DNA of 64,000 nt from Certhia americana (taxonomy: Eukaryota; Chordata; Aves; Passeriformes; Certhiidae): the NCBI GenBank assembly GCA_018697195.1, contig CM031866.1, positions 12,149,505 through 12,213,504 on the forward strand, read 5' to 3'. Positions 1 to 15,033 of the stretch are shown here, one piece after another; the stretch's first letter is position 1; the number at the start of each line of letters is the position of its first letter. The notes below the pieces were generated by a model that worked only from the letters and a program-made list of their open reading frames with translations, searched no databases and had not been told where the DNA came from. The position numbers and the translations under genes were made by a program.

Positions 1-3000
1 GAAAGTGGCTGGACTTCAAATGCAGAAATGGCTAAAAACATGAGAACATCAATCTTAAGGGACTAAAGTGAGAAAAAATTCCTGGTTAAATCAAACTCTA
101 GTTCATAGATCAGCTTGTAAAAATACCCAGAAATACTTAATACAGTCCTTTTATTTCTATAAAAATGGATCTAACTGCCTTGTGAACTTAGCTCAATAAC
201 ATGTTTTCACTGTTTGAAGGTTTACTTAAAATAACTTTGCTTTAACCTAATTCAGTAAAAAAAATGTTTCAATGAAAATAAATATGACACGCTCAAATAA
301 AATTAAGCATACAAATTGACTGGCATGCAGCTGGAAACCATATCAATTATTAGACTAATAAAGTTCAAGCTAATTCAAATAGTTTGGCACAGCCTTAAAA
401 AAATTTGACTGCAATAGGAAATTTCCAAAACAACTTAAGGATCCTGACTCACCTTAACACAAGAAAACATTTGCAGAGTTGCACAAGTTCACGTGTGGTA
501 AAAAAAAAGAAATCAATAAAAAAAAAAATTCAAATCCCAAAATAAGATTAAGCAGGGGAGAACACTTTCATCCCAACAGTCTGAGCTGTCCCCAAGCTGA
601 CATATGATGCATAGAGCATCAATGTAATTTTGAGCTACTACAACATGAGGAGTTCAGAATACTGAGCCAACTGAAGTGGCAGATCAATAGCTAAGAAATT
701 GATCAGTTGTTGGATTTCCTTGCTCAGAAATAAGGGAAAGTAATACAAAGCCTGCTAATTAATTGCTTATTTACTGCTACTTAGAACTAACAGAACAATT
801 CTTGAACAACTAACAATTAAAATTCTTCAGAAGCAACTCCTTTTGAATAACTCAACACAAATAATTTCACACACATTTCCACTCCCTGAAGGTGCAGAGG
901 GAACAATCTCTGTAAACTTAATGGTACTTCTATTTTTCAAAAAAAAAATCAGACTCCAATTAAATTCCTACTTCTGTAGAAATGATACAGAAACATGGTT
1001 GCAATAGATTAAACTAATAATAAAAATTTACCCATCTCTTAATATTCAAGTTTTGTGTTTAAATAATTTCTCTATTTTACTTGTTTATGAATGGAAATGA
1101 TTTTTCATCCTATTTACTCCAAGACATCCTCAGAAATGCCATGGAGGATACAGACAGCACTGGTGCACACCAGGCATTCTACTGAGTGTTCAACCTCCCT
1201 GTCATTGTAATGGTACAGCATTGAGGGATTAACACTGAGGTGTGAAGCAAACACAAACTCACCTGGGTGCTTCCCCCACCACACACAAATTAACTCCTAG
1301 TACAGGCTTAACTACAAGATTCCTATTACTCACATTCCTATTTCACTTTCCAGGTGTGAATAAATGACTTTTTTTGAGAACTGCATTCCTGTAGCTGCAT
1401 CAACACTGCAGGACTGACTGTTCCTAATCACACCAGCAAAGTGTTGCAGCTTTGTGAAGAGACTTCCCAAAGACTGTGGATAACCGACCACAGAACCACG
1501 TTGTACAGCAAAACCACCTGAAAGCAGCTGGAGCCACATGATACAAACACCGTGGCCACTGTAAACTCAGTCTGGCACCTCGAATGTGGCTCAGACAGCC
1601 CGGACACAGGGAGCAGAGATGCCCCGGTACTCATCGTTATGGCCAAACCTGTGCTTTTGGCAGAATGCCTACACAGCCCCAGACACTGAGGCTGTTCCCT
1701 CCCCACCTTCACTGCAGACAGAACCATCCTCTCTCACCAACAGAACTAGCTCCACTTTTTGCTCTTTCTTTCACTTTTTAGCAGTACCAGGTTCAAGAAC
1801 ACAGAAAAACTCCCACAACATGCATAAAGGGGTTACAACAGAACTCACATTTAAAGCCTGTTGGGGGAGACACAAAAGCAATTCTTGCCTTAAGCAGATT
1901 TTCTTTTGATTTCAAAGGAATCTTCAGAAGTGAAAAAGAGACTTAGTTTTCTGACTATTTACAAAAGCTCAGCTTCACAAAACAGACTCAGTACAAGGCA
2001 AATAACCTGCACATAGAGCAGGTTGCTCCCATACCTCTAAACTTTCTAGATTTGCTTTGCGCTGGATTTGATGTCATGAAGCTCTCCTGTAGTCTTCCAC
2101 CACAAAACACAGAGGTGGGGAAAAAGAAGAAACAGGAATAAAAGGAATCTAAGCTTACTTCCTTCTCTTCATCATTCTAATTTCTCCCTACACAAAGCGG
2201 ATCCACCTGGAGTCAGAGTAGTTCCCTAGTACCATTCTTGACAGATTTTCTTTCTTAACACAAAATACAATGCCTTGCATTCTTCATTTATTTACTGAAA
2301 GAATGATGCTGCAAACTAGATAAGCCTGCTCACATTTCAAAACAGAATCTCTAGGAATATAATAAAGGAATAAATTATATGAACAATCCAAACCAATGCA
2401 ATGTGAGTTTCAGAGCCATCCTGTAGCACAGCTGCACCACAACTAGTGCCATGAAAAAGGATCATTGCAACAAGGCAGAAAGGTAATCACACAGGCTTAC
2501 TGAAGCAAAGCTCTTTCACAGCTTTAAAAGTTTCATCTCCATTGAAACTATAAAATTGCATCCAGAATTTTCTTACATTGGTACAGTTACCTAAAGATAC
2601 ACAGTGAGACAAATGAAACACAATTTAGGTTTTCATTTATGTATATAAAAGGAATTATTTACTTCCATGCACTCGGTACACTACAGCTGTAGATTAAAGA
2701 CAGAAGTGAGACTCTCAATAACAACAAACCAAACTGAGGGCAGTTAGTATTTAACATACCACAAAACGCCATCACAATAGCCGGCAAGAACAGGTTCAGC
2801 TACGCTGTACAGAAAGTCCAGTGCAAGTTGTTAATTGAAGCTGATATGCAAAGAACATTTTTCCAACTGAGCAGGAACCATGCATTTCCCCTGGAAATTA
2901 ATCTTTAAAGACAGCAAAAGTCACAACTATGGAAAAACTTCACAAAATCTTTTTTTTCAAAAAAAACCTTACTAATGCTACTAAAAGCAGTTTTTAGAAA

Positions 3001-6000
3001 CAACAAAAAAAAACCCAAACCTGCTTACCTCTTATCTAAGTTTATACATTATTTATCAGTTTAGCTCAATACTTCCCCCTCTGTATCTTTCTTTACGCAC
3101 ATCTCTGGTTTCTTCTTAATTCTGACTTTATTTGTTCCTGTAAAATCTGTTTTTACAAGTCTATTGCTGTCTCATGAAATCTGACCTCTTTGTAACAGGC
3201 TTGTTTTCCTGGCAAGCACTGGTTCCAACTCAGAACCCCAAGAACAAGTCATTAAAGCAGTGCTGTTAAGAGGCCAGAGCTCTATAAAATGGATAAGAAA
3301 CAAAGTCTCAAGAGACCTACCCTGCTCCCAAAAACAACCCCACAACACAATAAATGTAAGTGCCTTTTTATTTGAGTTTTCCCCCGCTCTTCTCCAGTCT
3401 ATTTAATCATTTTGTTCCCAGATTTATAGCCAAAAGAAAATGATTCATGCTCCTCTGAGAAGCTGATGCTCCCACCCTTTTTAACTTGTAAGATACCAAA
3501 CGCTGCTTACAGAAGCAGAAGACAATAACTAGAAACTAGAAACTTGTATAAATTCCTGAAATTTATGTGATAGGTGCATGTGTTTGTATTGGTTGCTTCC
3601 GAGAATGAAGATCTTCTCTGGGCAAAACTGTGATTTACGCCATCGATGTTATCTATGCAGAGAGAAATCAGACTTCAGTTCTGGTACAAGTTCCTTCATT
3701 TACCATGAAGGCAAATATCCACAGGTTCAAAACCCCAATCATTGCTTTCTGTGACACACTAATGAAGTATTAGAGAACTGATGATGATGTACATGGATTG
3801 AATACTATCCTGCATCATATAAAAACTTTGTGTACCTAAGCAGGTTTACATATTTAACTATTAAGGTACAAAAAAGTCAGGCTTAAGAAGCTCATGCCTC
3901 CCTTGTCTGTATGCAGCAACACTCCTTCGCCAACTTTAATTATGAAAAGAAAAAGACCAAACAAACAAGAAAAAAAGCACAACACACACCCACTTCATTC
4001 TCTCCTGAAATGAAGTCCTGAAGCTTGCTGCAACACAAATCCAGTGACTTGTTCCCTTACACACTGCACTTTCTACTTACACACTTCATGTCATGAACTC
4101 ATTTTCTGAATGAGCTTTCTTAAGTGGCAAAAGAAATTCCAACAACCTACATGTTGATTACTGTTTCATCACAGCTGACTCTAGCCCAAGACCAGACAAC
4201 AACTGTGAAACAAAAAAAACTGTACAAATGAAAGATAAACCCAGAACTGAAACAGTAGCACAGTTTTCAACTAACCAGAATGCACCAAATATTGAGAAAC
4301 TGCAGCTCATAATGGTGATGCTTAAGTGTTTCTCGAGAGATAATGGCCACTTAGAGAGATGAACTGCTCAGGTGGAAAGAACAAAAGTGCATAATGTCAT
4401 TTATACAAAGTATCTGTTAATGCCATTGAGAATTTCATAATAGCCCTAACCCTTCAAGTGAAACCAAGAATCTTTACGGTTTTTTTGAACTCCCTGGTGA
4501 AGAGACTTCATTTGAGAAAAATAAACTTGTATGTTAAAGAGAAGCTATAGCTTTTCCCAAAGAAATACATTTCAGGGAAGCACATGACAACTCTTGTCTT
4601 CTTGATCTAGTTTTTGTGATGCACCCTCTCTGAAACAGTGTTTGAAAATCCAACAAATATATATATGCATGTTATATTTTAACACCAAAGCAAATTTGCA
4701 TATATTTTCTTGGAGTTTTTGCAGTTTCTCAGTTTTTGTAGGAATGAGGCTCAAAAGAGATTATGAAAGGAGTTCTGCCATGCCTCTTGGCTATATAGAC
4801 ATTCCCAACAATTTGCTGCTCAAATGGCACACTTTGATCTGGATCTGGAATTGGAATAAACTTTATATGAGTATATATTGACAAGTCCAGACACTTGGCA
4901 AGACTGCAGACACACAGCTCTTCTCCTCCTTTCTGAACAAGCATGTGGAGAACACAGAGCTGGGGCTGTCATCAAGTGATACAACCAATGGGTAAATTTC
5001 CCAAAAGTTTCCCAAAAGATGCTAATAAAAATTAATTTTTTTTGAGTCCAAGTTCTGCTTATTACATACAGTTCAGAGGTGAATGTCACACAAATGCAAC
5101 AATATGGGTAAAGATTTTCATAACTGTAAGTGAAAAGGGATTACTGTGAAAGGGCATCCTGTATGTGCTACCACAAGCAGAGTGATTTCTTACACTCACT
5201 CTTAAAATTTAATCAAGTGCTGTTTGACCTAGAATTACTGTTTTTTAAATGTGAGGCATAAAAATGAGAGATTTCAGGAGAAAAAGAATCTGACCTGTAA
5301 GGAAAGATTAAAAGAGCCAGGATCTGATTAGCTCTAGGAAAGGAATCTCAAGAGAGACACGATAGTCTTACTGATTAATGAGTCACAGCTCCCTGTTTTC
5401 CCTAGTACTTTTTTGTATATTTGCAAGACCAGAAAAAGTAAGAAGAGGTTTTAGCTCCAGCATGGGAAGTTCAGGTGAGGGAAGTTCAGGTGAGGTTTTT
5501 GAATGGAAATATATTGGCATGGAGCAGGCAAATAAGGGAGGCAACTGCATCTGCAAAGACTTTATCTCACTCATTGTCTGCACAGGCATCTCCCTCCTTT
5601 AATTGCCATTATTTAAGGCAAACAACCGAGATGAGATGGAACTGACTTCCATCTGTAAGAGGAAGTGATATCATCCAGAACACATTTGGCCCTTTCAGGC
5701 ACAAAGGAAAAGTGTCAGTTCACTCTGACTGTTATAAAAGACTGTAATTCAAACAACATACTGATAATGGAATTCTTATAAATTACCAGAGATTTAACTC
5801 TTCTGATAAATTGCAAAGTGTAGCCTTTTCAATCAAGTCAGTTGTTATTTTTAATTTCTGCCAGAATGGTTGGAAAAAATAAGCTTCACTAAAATACACT
5901 TTTTCTATAACCTTGCATTTTAAAGAGATATTCTGAAATTGCATGTTTTTGTGCTACTATCAGCTAAAACTTTTGTTTAATATACTTAATTTTAATTAAA

Positions 6001-9000
6001 ATACTTAGTTTTAATTAATAACCAAACCATGATGAAAGTCTGATACTTAAACTTATTTGAAATAAAATTAGTTGCTTTTTTACCCAAAAAAAAATCAGAC
6101 ACGGTACTAAATAAATAAATAATCAGATAAATTATCTGCTGACATCACTGCCCACATGTTAAGAACTCAATGAAAATTCTGAAGAATGCTACATCAGGTG
6201 CTTAACTTATTACACGAGCATTTTCAAACTATATTTTTCTTTCTCTGTATTAACAAACCCTGGCAGTAAATGCTATCACACATTGCTATGTTAATGAGTT
6301 GTGCTAGCCTAATAAAAAGCAACTGATAGCACTAAAACAACTGTTCTCTTCTTCTCCCAAAAATCTACAACAAGGGAGGGGACTGCAGTGTTCATAGGCC
6401 TTTTCTCAGGTGTAACTTAAGGTTCTCAGGATGGTTGTTCTTCTCACTTGCATGTGGAAAAACACCTGTAGGAGGGAAAAAGGGAACAATGACCCATCCT
6501 GTTCCAACCCCTGCGTAGCTGCAGGAGAGGACAGCAGAATACTCACATTATCCTTATCTAATGCACAAGGAAGTCTTCATTACAGATTGAATCTCCAACA
6601 TCAGGACCCAGATATTTTAACGTCCTTGAACTAACTCAGGCCCAACCACACTTTCAGTGCCTTTCCTACTCCAACTGCCTTTCTTTAGACTTCATACAAG
6701 CTTTTCCAGACAATTTCACTTCCAAAAGTAGCATACATTTTAAAGGATTAATGAACCAGTTCACCACAGTTTTAAAATCCATACACGTGCGTGTATGCGT
6801 GCAGCATAACTGCAATAGCTAGAAATACCACAGTCTTTAAGCTATCTCACTTCATCTCACTGATATATTGGGAAAAGCTTTGCTAGAATGGCACCTTGTA
6901 CCCTCTAATCCCAAATTAAACTAAATCCTTTTAATGTGCAACAAGGAGATTGCTGCTATTAATCCCTGGATTTTAATGAGGCACTTACACTAAACCGTTA
7001 GACATGACTTTAAAATCAGTATACACTCAAATTGCCTGGAAATGTGGTCATCCTGCCAAAGGGCATTCATTTTACCTTTCTGTTCTGTTTCCCAGCTTCC
7101 TATTTTAGCTTTAATTCCTGTGTTTCCTTTGTTCTTTCAGGCTGCTTACTACAAATTCATTCTTAGAAAGGAGGCAGAATAGACAGGCGTAAGACAACAT
7201 GACAGAAACACATTGATTTGCCATGACTATGACACGTTATTTCCCAGCAAGAAAAAGAAAATAACTTTCCTGGGAAATCTAGATTGCACATAAAAAGTGT
7301 GTGGGGAAATGACACCCAATTCAGCAATTATGTAACAAAAAAGAAATATTTGAAGGAAGAAAGAAATACAAGAGAGAGACCAAATCAAAAAGCAGCCTTG
7401 AATTACTGATACCAAATCTGAAAAAGAAAATCCTTCCCTTTAGTATGAACACTGCAGCAGCAGTTTTAAGGACGATGGTTCAGAATTGCATTGAAAAAGG
7501 AGCCCAGACTCAAATTATTACCTTACAATTAAATAACAGGGAGGTTAAATGGGACTGGACTGAAACTGCCACATTGATTTGACACTATCAATAATTGATA
7601 TGGGAAACCTAATAATCTCTCTATCCCACAATTGTTTTAACCATTTGCCATTTAGAATCTCCTAGCATTTTAACAGTTTAGAGAAGGTGGATCAGAACTA
7701 CAGTTTGTACAAAACACAGTTATATTCTACAGCAATCATTCTGATGCTTTGGAAAACCCTGCAGAGTGGGAAATCACAAAACTGCAATTTTATGAGCTGC
7801 TGGCTTAGCACTACAACTTGAGTTCCTGAAAACACAAACATAAACAACAACCACAACAACAATAATAATACTAGGCCCAAATATTGCAAAAAGCTAAAAA
7901 GATTAGAAACCTCATTTCTACAATGTGAAAGACACAAGCACAGAACATTAGTTAGGTTTGACCATGAAAATTAACATTCTGAAAACTGACATTCCCTTTA
8001 GACAAAACTGATCCTTCACACCATCTACTCCTCACGTTTCAGTTCACAGAACAGTACTGTTGTATCTAAGGAGTAAACTTTTCTGAGGCATTAGCCTGCA
8101 AAACCTTTTCAAAATCACATTCTGAGTTTTGGAGGGACCAGAGAATGCTCTGCACATAGGGGTAATTACTGAAAGCTTTCACTGATAAATACCAAGAAGA
8201 TCCCAGATGAGGTGATGAGTGAGGATTTGGGCCATCTGCCCTTTCTGCTATTCTCAATTCATTACTTCTGCTCGGGACAAATCTTCTCCAAGGCCCTAAC
8301 TGCACAGCTAAAGGCTGAGCTCCTTTGCACAGCTTACTGCAGCTGGTCTCAAACGTAGTGCCAGACAATTTGGGAAATTGCTCCGCTGAAACTTTTGGTC
8401 ACCTTAATGCAAAAACAATTACTCCAAACCTACCACATACTTGCTTCCACACTAAACTAAACAATGAGAGAGAAATGCAATAGAGAAAGTAATGGAAAAG
8501 GTAAGAAATAAAAGTATGTTCTCATTTTTCCTTTCCTATCTCATATTCTCACCAACTTGGGCAGATATCTAAGAAGTACAATGTTTAGAGTCAATGAATT
8601 CCAAACTGAAATGCAGATCACCAGGAATGACCCTCCAAACTCTGATAAAAAGGGAGAAAAATCATTAGCTTCATATACAAAATCCATACTTATAAAATAC
8701 AAAGCAAAACTGTTTCTTTGTGAATTAAAATCTTTGTACACCGATTTCCAGTGTCTCCACTTAAAACCCCAAAAATTTAAAACGTGCCCATTCACAAACT
8801 ACCCACAACTTTTCTGGTACTGAAGAATGCTATAATCTAAAGGCAATGAAATGGAGAAGCAAAAAGGTCAACAGCCTGAGCACCCTCAAACAAAAGTTCC
8901 CTTGGAGATGTCAGCTGCAATCTCATTTGTTTCCTCTAACACTTTCAGGTCCCTCTGCTCCTTTCTTTAAAGCTCCTAATTCAGTGGCTGACAAATGATC

Positions 9001-11920
9001 ATTTTAAAAATCTCTGTACAGGAGTAACCAAGTCTGAATTTGTTCACTGAAGATCACTCAGCTCTCCATCGTTTGGGCTGGGACTAGACTCTATAAAAGT
9101 GCTTATGGCCACACACAGGCAGTTTTCACCACTAGCTTCTCAAAGTTAAGACCAGTCTGAGATCTCATACAGGGTATTTTCTCATCCTGAAACCCTGGAA
9201 GTTAACTAGGTTATTCTGGACCAGGTTTTTAGAGAAATGTACTCATTTATCCTTTCTTTGCTGTACTATAGCCTTATTCATTCAACCTCACAGTATCCTC
9301 AGAAAGTAGGAAAATATATTATCTTCTCCACTGTCATGGTTTCAGCTTAAACCCACGATATCCACATACAGAATGGAAGTTTTGTGAGCAAGTTTCTGAT
9401 CTATTCCTGTACAGAAAATCAAGAGAAGAGGACTCAAGTGGATGCACCTTGAAGACAGTTCACAGGAAAGGAGGAAAACCTTGAAAAGTTAAGAAAAAAT
9501 ACCTCAACATCATCACAATACATAAGTAATCTCTCTGATACTGTTCAATTTTTTCAAGGATAAAAGCAATTATTTCTTCTCAGGCTATATTGTACTTTAA
9601 AAAGATGCTCTTTTCTTTTGCTAAACAGACAGCACTAAACTTTGGAAAGTGTTAACCTCAGCAACAGAAAGAGTTCATAATTAGCATGTCCACTCTGTAT
9701 GTTATGGGAAAAAAATCTCAAAACAGTTGAAGAAAGCTAGCTCCTCAGAAGTGGATAATCACTCATCAAAAAGTTCTCTTCATTGCAGAAACACATAAGG
9801 TACAAATTGACAAGGTGGCTATTAGAATGTACTGTTCCCTCCTCACCTTCTTCAAATCATTGGAACAGACACAGAGCTTGTTATCCATGGCATATTAACA
9901 TAATTGTGACAATAAACAGGATCCTGGATAGCAGCAATGTGCCTGATAAAATAACAGGAGGATCCTCACTGGCACACTACCAACCCATGAATGCCTTATT
10001 TGACAGTTTGTTCCCCTGCCCATCAGGTGCTCTTAACAGCCACACTGAGATGAGAATCCAATATTGCATGCATCAGAATTCTCTACCTGAGAGGGAATAA
10101 AGTAGAGAAAGAGTAATATACACAGGTCCTTTGACTTTACTTTGGCAAAAGCAGCTACTCATATTGCAAAAATGCCCCTCTTGCAGCTACATGCAAGCTA
10201 CTCACATGAGTACACATATTGCCTTACTACACCTGAATCATGCACTAGGAGGAAAAAAAAATACCACTATCACCCCTCCAATAAAAGCAGACAAACATGT
10301 CACCTCAGGAGTTATCACTAGCACTATTTTAAAGGAATTAAAAGCTTGAGGCTTTGAAATATGTGGCTCTATATATTCAACAGTTTATTGATAGTGTGAC
10401 TGACATTCCTTACCAAACCATGTAAACAAGCATGAGAGATTTGATCTTTTCACTTCTGAAGGCATCCCAGCTGGGGTTTTCCCTTCTCAGTCTATCTATC
10501 ATCCAGGCAACAGTGTGTGGCCACAGAAGGCACAATAAATGCTAATGCACTTATCAAGGAATTCCCCCTCTGCTCTTCTGCTGACAAGAAGCATAGGAAA
10601 TAGGAGAGAAAAGGCACACAGTAAGCCACATTAACCAGCTTCAAAGCTGTTCTACTTGTGTGGCTGCATGCATTCAGGAGAAAGAACACACCACTTTCTC
10701 CCTCGCAAGGACTGATTTCCTTCAGCAGTTTGCCCAGTGATTGCCTTCTAGTATCTATGCTTAATCCCACAGATGCCTTTCTTTGGAGTTGCTGCCATTC
10801 TGTGAAGAATTAGTTCTGCTTAATAGCCCAACTGTTGCATGGGGAACATCCAGCACAGTTTTGCACTTTACAACATAAAACAAGGATCAGAACACAAGCA
10901 GGATTTTGCAACAAAAGACATGTCCCTTCACACCTAACCTAATCGGGCATCCAAAAAGAAAAACCAAAAAAACTCCCCACAAAACCAAACAAAAACAACA
11001 AAAGCAAAATAAACCCACACAAATCAAAATAGAACATGAAAGATTTAGAGTTTGACTGGTATGATTCTAAAGTTCTTCAAAGAACAAGAAAAATTCAATA
11101 ATTGCCCAGTGCAATACAGAAAAGAATTTCAGCACTTTGCAATAAAAGTCTGCAGCACTGGAAGCACAAATCTGGCCCATTCTGACCAATGAATTTCACT
11201 GCAGATGCCAGCAGAAGGGTAAGACCTCTATTTATCGGTCTTGTATCTCTAAAAATAAATAAATGCTATTCCTGGCTAAAATAAAACTAGACCCTAAGCA
11301 GAATGCAAAACCCACTCTTCACCTCACCCAGCCAAGCTCATCAATCAGAGGAAGCACCAGAGAACACATCCCAGGCCAGGAGTGGGGCCCCACACATTCC
11401 TGTGCTGCACCACCCACCCTGCGCCTTCCCTCACATCTGGGGGAAGGCAAAGGAAGGGGTTTCATCTCATACAGTGGCAAACTGACACCATCCCCATATG
11501 AATGAGTGTAAGTTGATATGGTGGTGCTGTTAATTCTCCAGACTGTCAGAAATGTTATTCCTGAGAGACAGAGGCACTCTCCATTTTTTGCTTACAGTGC
11601 TTCAGAATCAGCATCCCAGGATGAAAGACCATTTCAATGCAAAATACTGAGCAGGGGTGCTGGGAATTCAAGCCCTTCAGCTCCCTCTCCAAATGTCAAC
11701 ATTTCCTCATTCCCACGGGGAAAGGAAAGAAGAAATGCCTCCACTCTCAAGGGCCAAATGCCTGCAGCTCATTTCCCTGTCACCAAATGCCCCACTGCTG
11801 CATTACACAGCCCAGAGATCTCACCCAAGAACAGTCTTTCAGCAGAGGGTAGTAGTTAACAGTTAAAATCTGAATGTCCTAAACTTTGAGAGTAGCAGGG
11901 AGAAAATCAGAAACAAATGT

Positions 11921-11951
<31 letters not shown>

Positions 11952-11958
11952 AAAAAAA
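11921..11958. repeat. (CA)n followed by about 29-nt A run
   Basis: cacacacaca runs into a pure A tract up to 11958, then an A/C-rich stretch. Simple repeat in PRTG intron 2. No element body with a LINE or SINE signature is visible upstream. Confidence 0.9.
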
Positions 11959-14506
11959 CAAAAAAACCAAGCAACAAAAGACACCATCAGTACTACCTAT
12001 TTATTGAAGCTACTTAAATCCTCTAATTAGATGTTTACCTGAAAATTTCTGGAGGTACAGGAGTTTACTCTTGTAATTTTCACATGAAACAAATCAGAAG
12101 TGCAGTTTCCAGATAAAAACTATTTTGTCTTCAATGTCTTTAGGGGAAGTGGCCTTGCTATGCTATTGACTGCTTGGGTGAGAGGCAATTGTTGGAGTCT
12201 TGGATTTCCAGTTTGCCCAGTCATAGCACAACCAAACAGCCATGTTCTACTAAGTAGGTAATATATCTAGTTATTAGATTACTTATATTTTCCAATATGC
12301 AATGACAACCCATTCTTCCTCTCCATGATTTTTAAAAGTTCATTGCTTGTCTCCAACTCAAAGACATGAGTGAAAGCCACCAGGGAAGGAGTAAAGAAAG
12401 TATTATCAGGAGCCCAGAGAAGCTGTATCCCTGTCTCAGACATGCTACTCCAGCCTGAAACAAGCAAGGGGACTGATCCTTGTGCAAATGCAGCTGCTGG
12501 CAGGAGAGGAATACCACCAGGTCTCCATGAAAGAAGGCTGCCTATTCAACAGGTGTTTAACTTGTCAAAGATTTCTGACACATATGTAGAGATGTATAAC
12601 AGAGAACTGTTAGCAAGGTTAGATTATCTCAGACTTCCACCTTCCCTTGTGCTCTTAAGGTAGTTAAGTCATTCATTTATCTTGACAAATACAAAATTCT
12701 CCCTTTTGCCCCAAAAAGAGGGAGCGAAAAAGATACAACAGCTTCACTGTATTTTCTTCTAAATTATGCACTTGTACTTCCATCAGCAGAAGTAAAATAC
12801 CTTGGCCTGGAGCCAATCAGAAATCCCTCATAATACGTTCAATAAGCCAAATCAAAACAGTACATAGCTTATGAGAGTGGGGAAAAGAAACTTAAAGGTC
12901 GTATTTCATCTGCTGCAGCTCATCATGTTCATTCAAACGGAGGCAGAAGGTTAACTGGCAGGATCTGCTCTCTAATGCCTGTTACTTCCAGTGGAAGGAG
13001 CTAAGCAATGACGTGCTTTGCTCAGTACTTCGTGAAGAGGACCAGCAAGGAAATCCTAATGCTAAGGAAACACAACCCAGCTGGAGGGCAAATGGAAAGA
13101 GGAGCCTGGCAACACACTGAAGCTGACACACACCTCCCTAGCGCAACTCAAAGCTGGTTCTTTGAACGTATTAGCTGTAAAATTGAAAACATTATTTAAG
13201 TTTCATAATGCATGGAAACACCTTCCTAGTTTTACAAAAAAGGGCACTCTAAACCAGCAGAAGTAAACAGCTCCCTGAGCATTGAGAAAATGCTGAGTTT
13301 GTACAACAAGCTATTGTTTCAGGTGAAAACACACTAGCTAGAAAATACGAGGTTCTACCCTCAGCTTTACCATTGCCTGTGTTGTATGGAGGAAAGTAAT
13401 TTATCAGTTTGAACCTGTTGATTTTCTTTTCTTCTCACTTTTCTCATCATACAAAACAGAGGTAACACTGATTTTTACTTACTAGACACTTTCCTGGATT
13501 GCTCAAAACCATATATGAGAGACAGTAGGAACATTAATACTCATATAACACACATATTATATTGAGGAGTGAGATTAATAATAATTAATATTCTTAACTC
13601 TGTCATATCAAATAATCACAAAAATCTATGGATTTTTTGGCAGAAACATAGTGGGGTGGACAAATCACAGAAAGGACAGGGGGAAACAACAAAAACCAAA
13701 CCAAACCAAACAACCCTATTGCACTGATGGAATTGAAATTATCTGTCCCTCTACATGAGCACCACACAGCACTGATAAACTAAATCTCTCTTTGATTGAA
13801 GGCCAAATTAAAACAGAGCAATGCAGGAACTCTTCTGACCCAAAAGTAATCCACTCAATCATATAATGCATCCCCTTCCTTTTAGTAAAATGAATAGCCC
13901 TCCATAGAACCTTTTTCTTCCTTGACAAGTCCTTGACAGAAGAATGTGAATCTGGACAGTTAAATGAATCAATCACCAGCTGCTAGTCTAGGGCCAAGAT
14001 GGTGAGCCGAGGGGCCTGCCAGAGTTCACTGACCACTGGTCAAAGCAGGACAAAGGCTTTGCCTCTATGAATAGTCTACTCCTGGGATCCGAAGGTCACT
14101 TAGCTGCCTTGGAAACGGTCCCCTTTGGTTATTTAAAGTTCTCAGGCTATTCTGTCACAGATATTATTGTTTCAGGTGGTCACCATCTTTCCCCATCACA
14201 AGTTTGTGAAAGGCCAGGCAACCATTATTTAGATAAATGGAAGACAAAGGTGAACATGGCAGCAACTAAATAGTGAGGGAAGGAACAATTAAAATAAATA
14301 AAAATAATGCTTTACACTTCCCCATAATTCTAGTTTCTGAACAGGCCTGTGAAAAACATCCTCAGAGAAAGAAGGTCCCAGCACCCAAAGGTACAGATTC
14401 TCAAGAGGATCTAGATGTACATGTACATGTTGCATCGAAGGCACAAGGTTTTGAATACTCTGCTGCTTTTGAGATTCTTCACATAAATGTATCAGAAAAA
14501 GCAACA

Positions 14507-14680
14507 ACCCCCCCCAAACAAAAACAAACAAACAAAAAAAACCCAAAACCAACCAACCAACCAAACAAACAAAAAAAAAACAAACAAAAAAAAAAACCAA
14601 ACAAAAAAACCCACAAAAAAAACCAAAAACCAACCCCAAGAAAAAAAAGAAAGAAGAAGAAAGAATGAACAAGCAAACAA
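14507..14680. repeat. A/C-rich low-complexity tract (CAAA/AACC units)
   Basis: About 175 nt made almost only of A and C on the plus strand, with imperfect (caaa)n, (ccaa)n and A runs. It creates artificial long open frames on both strands (Lys/Asn/Gln or Phe/Val/Leu rich). Confidence 0.95.
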
Positions 14681-14994
14681 ACAAGTACTGGATCTTTTTT
14701 CTAGTTGTGACTACAGGGCTGTATTTCCAAAACTCTACCCTATGGCTCAACATAAGACCCACAGCCTATCAAGCAGGTGGTAATCTAGGCTATGTGGGGA
14801 GAGTAAATATTGGAGAGAAGAGACAGAGCAGATGAAAGAGGAGGTGAAACCCACAGGTTTCACCAGTGCTGTGGAGCCCACAGTCCTGCATGGCACCTCT
14901 CTTCTGTACCAGAAATACACCCAATTTCATCTCAGTCAGATGACAGAAAGAGTAAATTTTGTACTGACAAGCACCAGAGAGTGCACAGATGACC

Positions 14995-15000
<6 letters not shown>

Positions 15001-15027
<27 letters not shown>
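15001..15027. repeat. (AT)n microsatellite
   Basis: About 13 AT units in PRTG intron 2, a likely length-polymorphic marker. Confidence 0.95.

Positions 15028-15033
<6 letters not shown>

Noticed and set aside
5465..5496. Tandem ggaagttcaggtgagg duplication
   Set aside because: Only two short copies; ordinary replication slippage with no further structure.
9332..9360. tgtcatggtttcagc, reminiscent of the start of some avian LTRs
   Set aside because: Only about 15 nt of resemblance, with no second LTR, primer-binding site or internal retroviral sequence nearby.
14273..14762. 131- and 157-codon frames on opposite strands
   Set aside because: Produced by the A/C-rich low-complexity tract (Lys/Asn/Pro on one strand, Phe/Val/Gly on the other).
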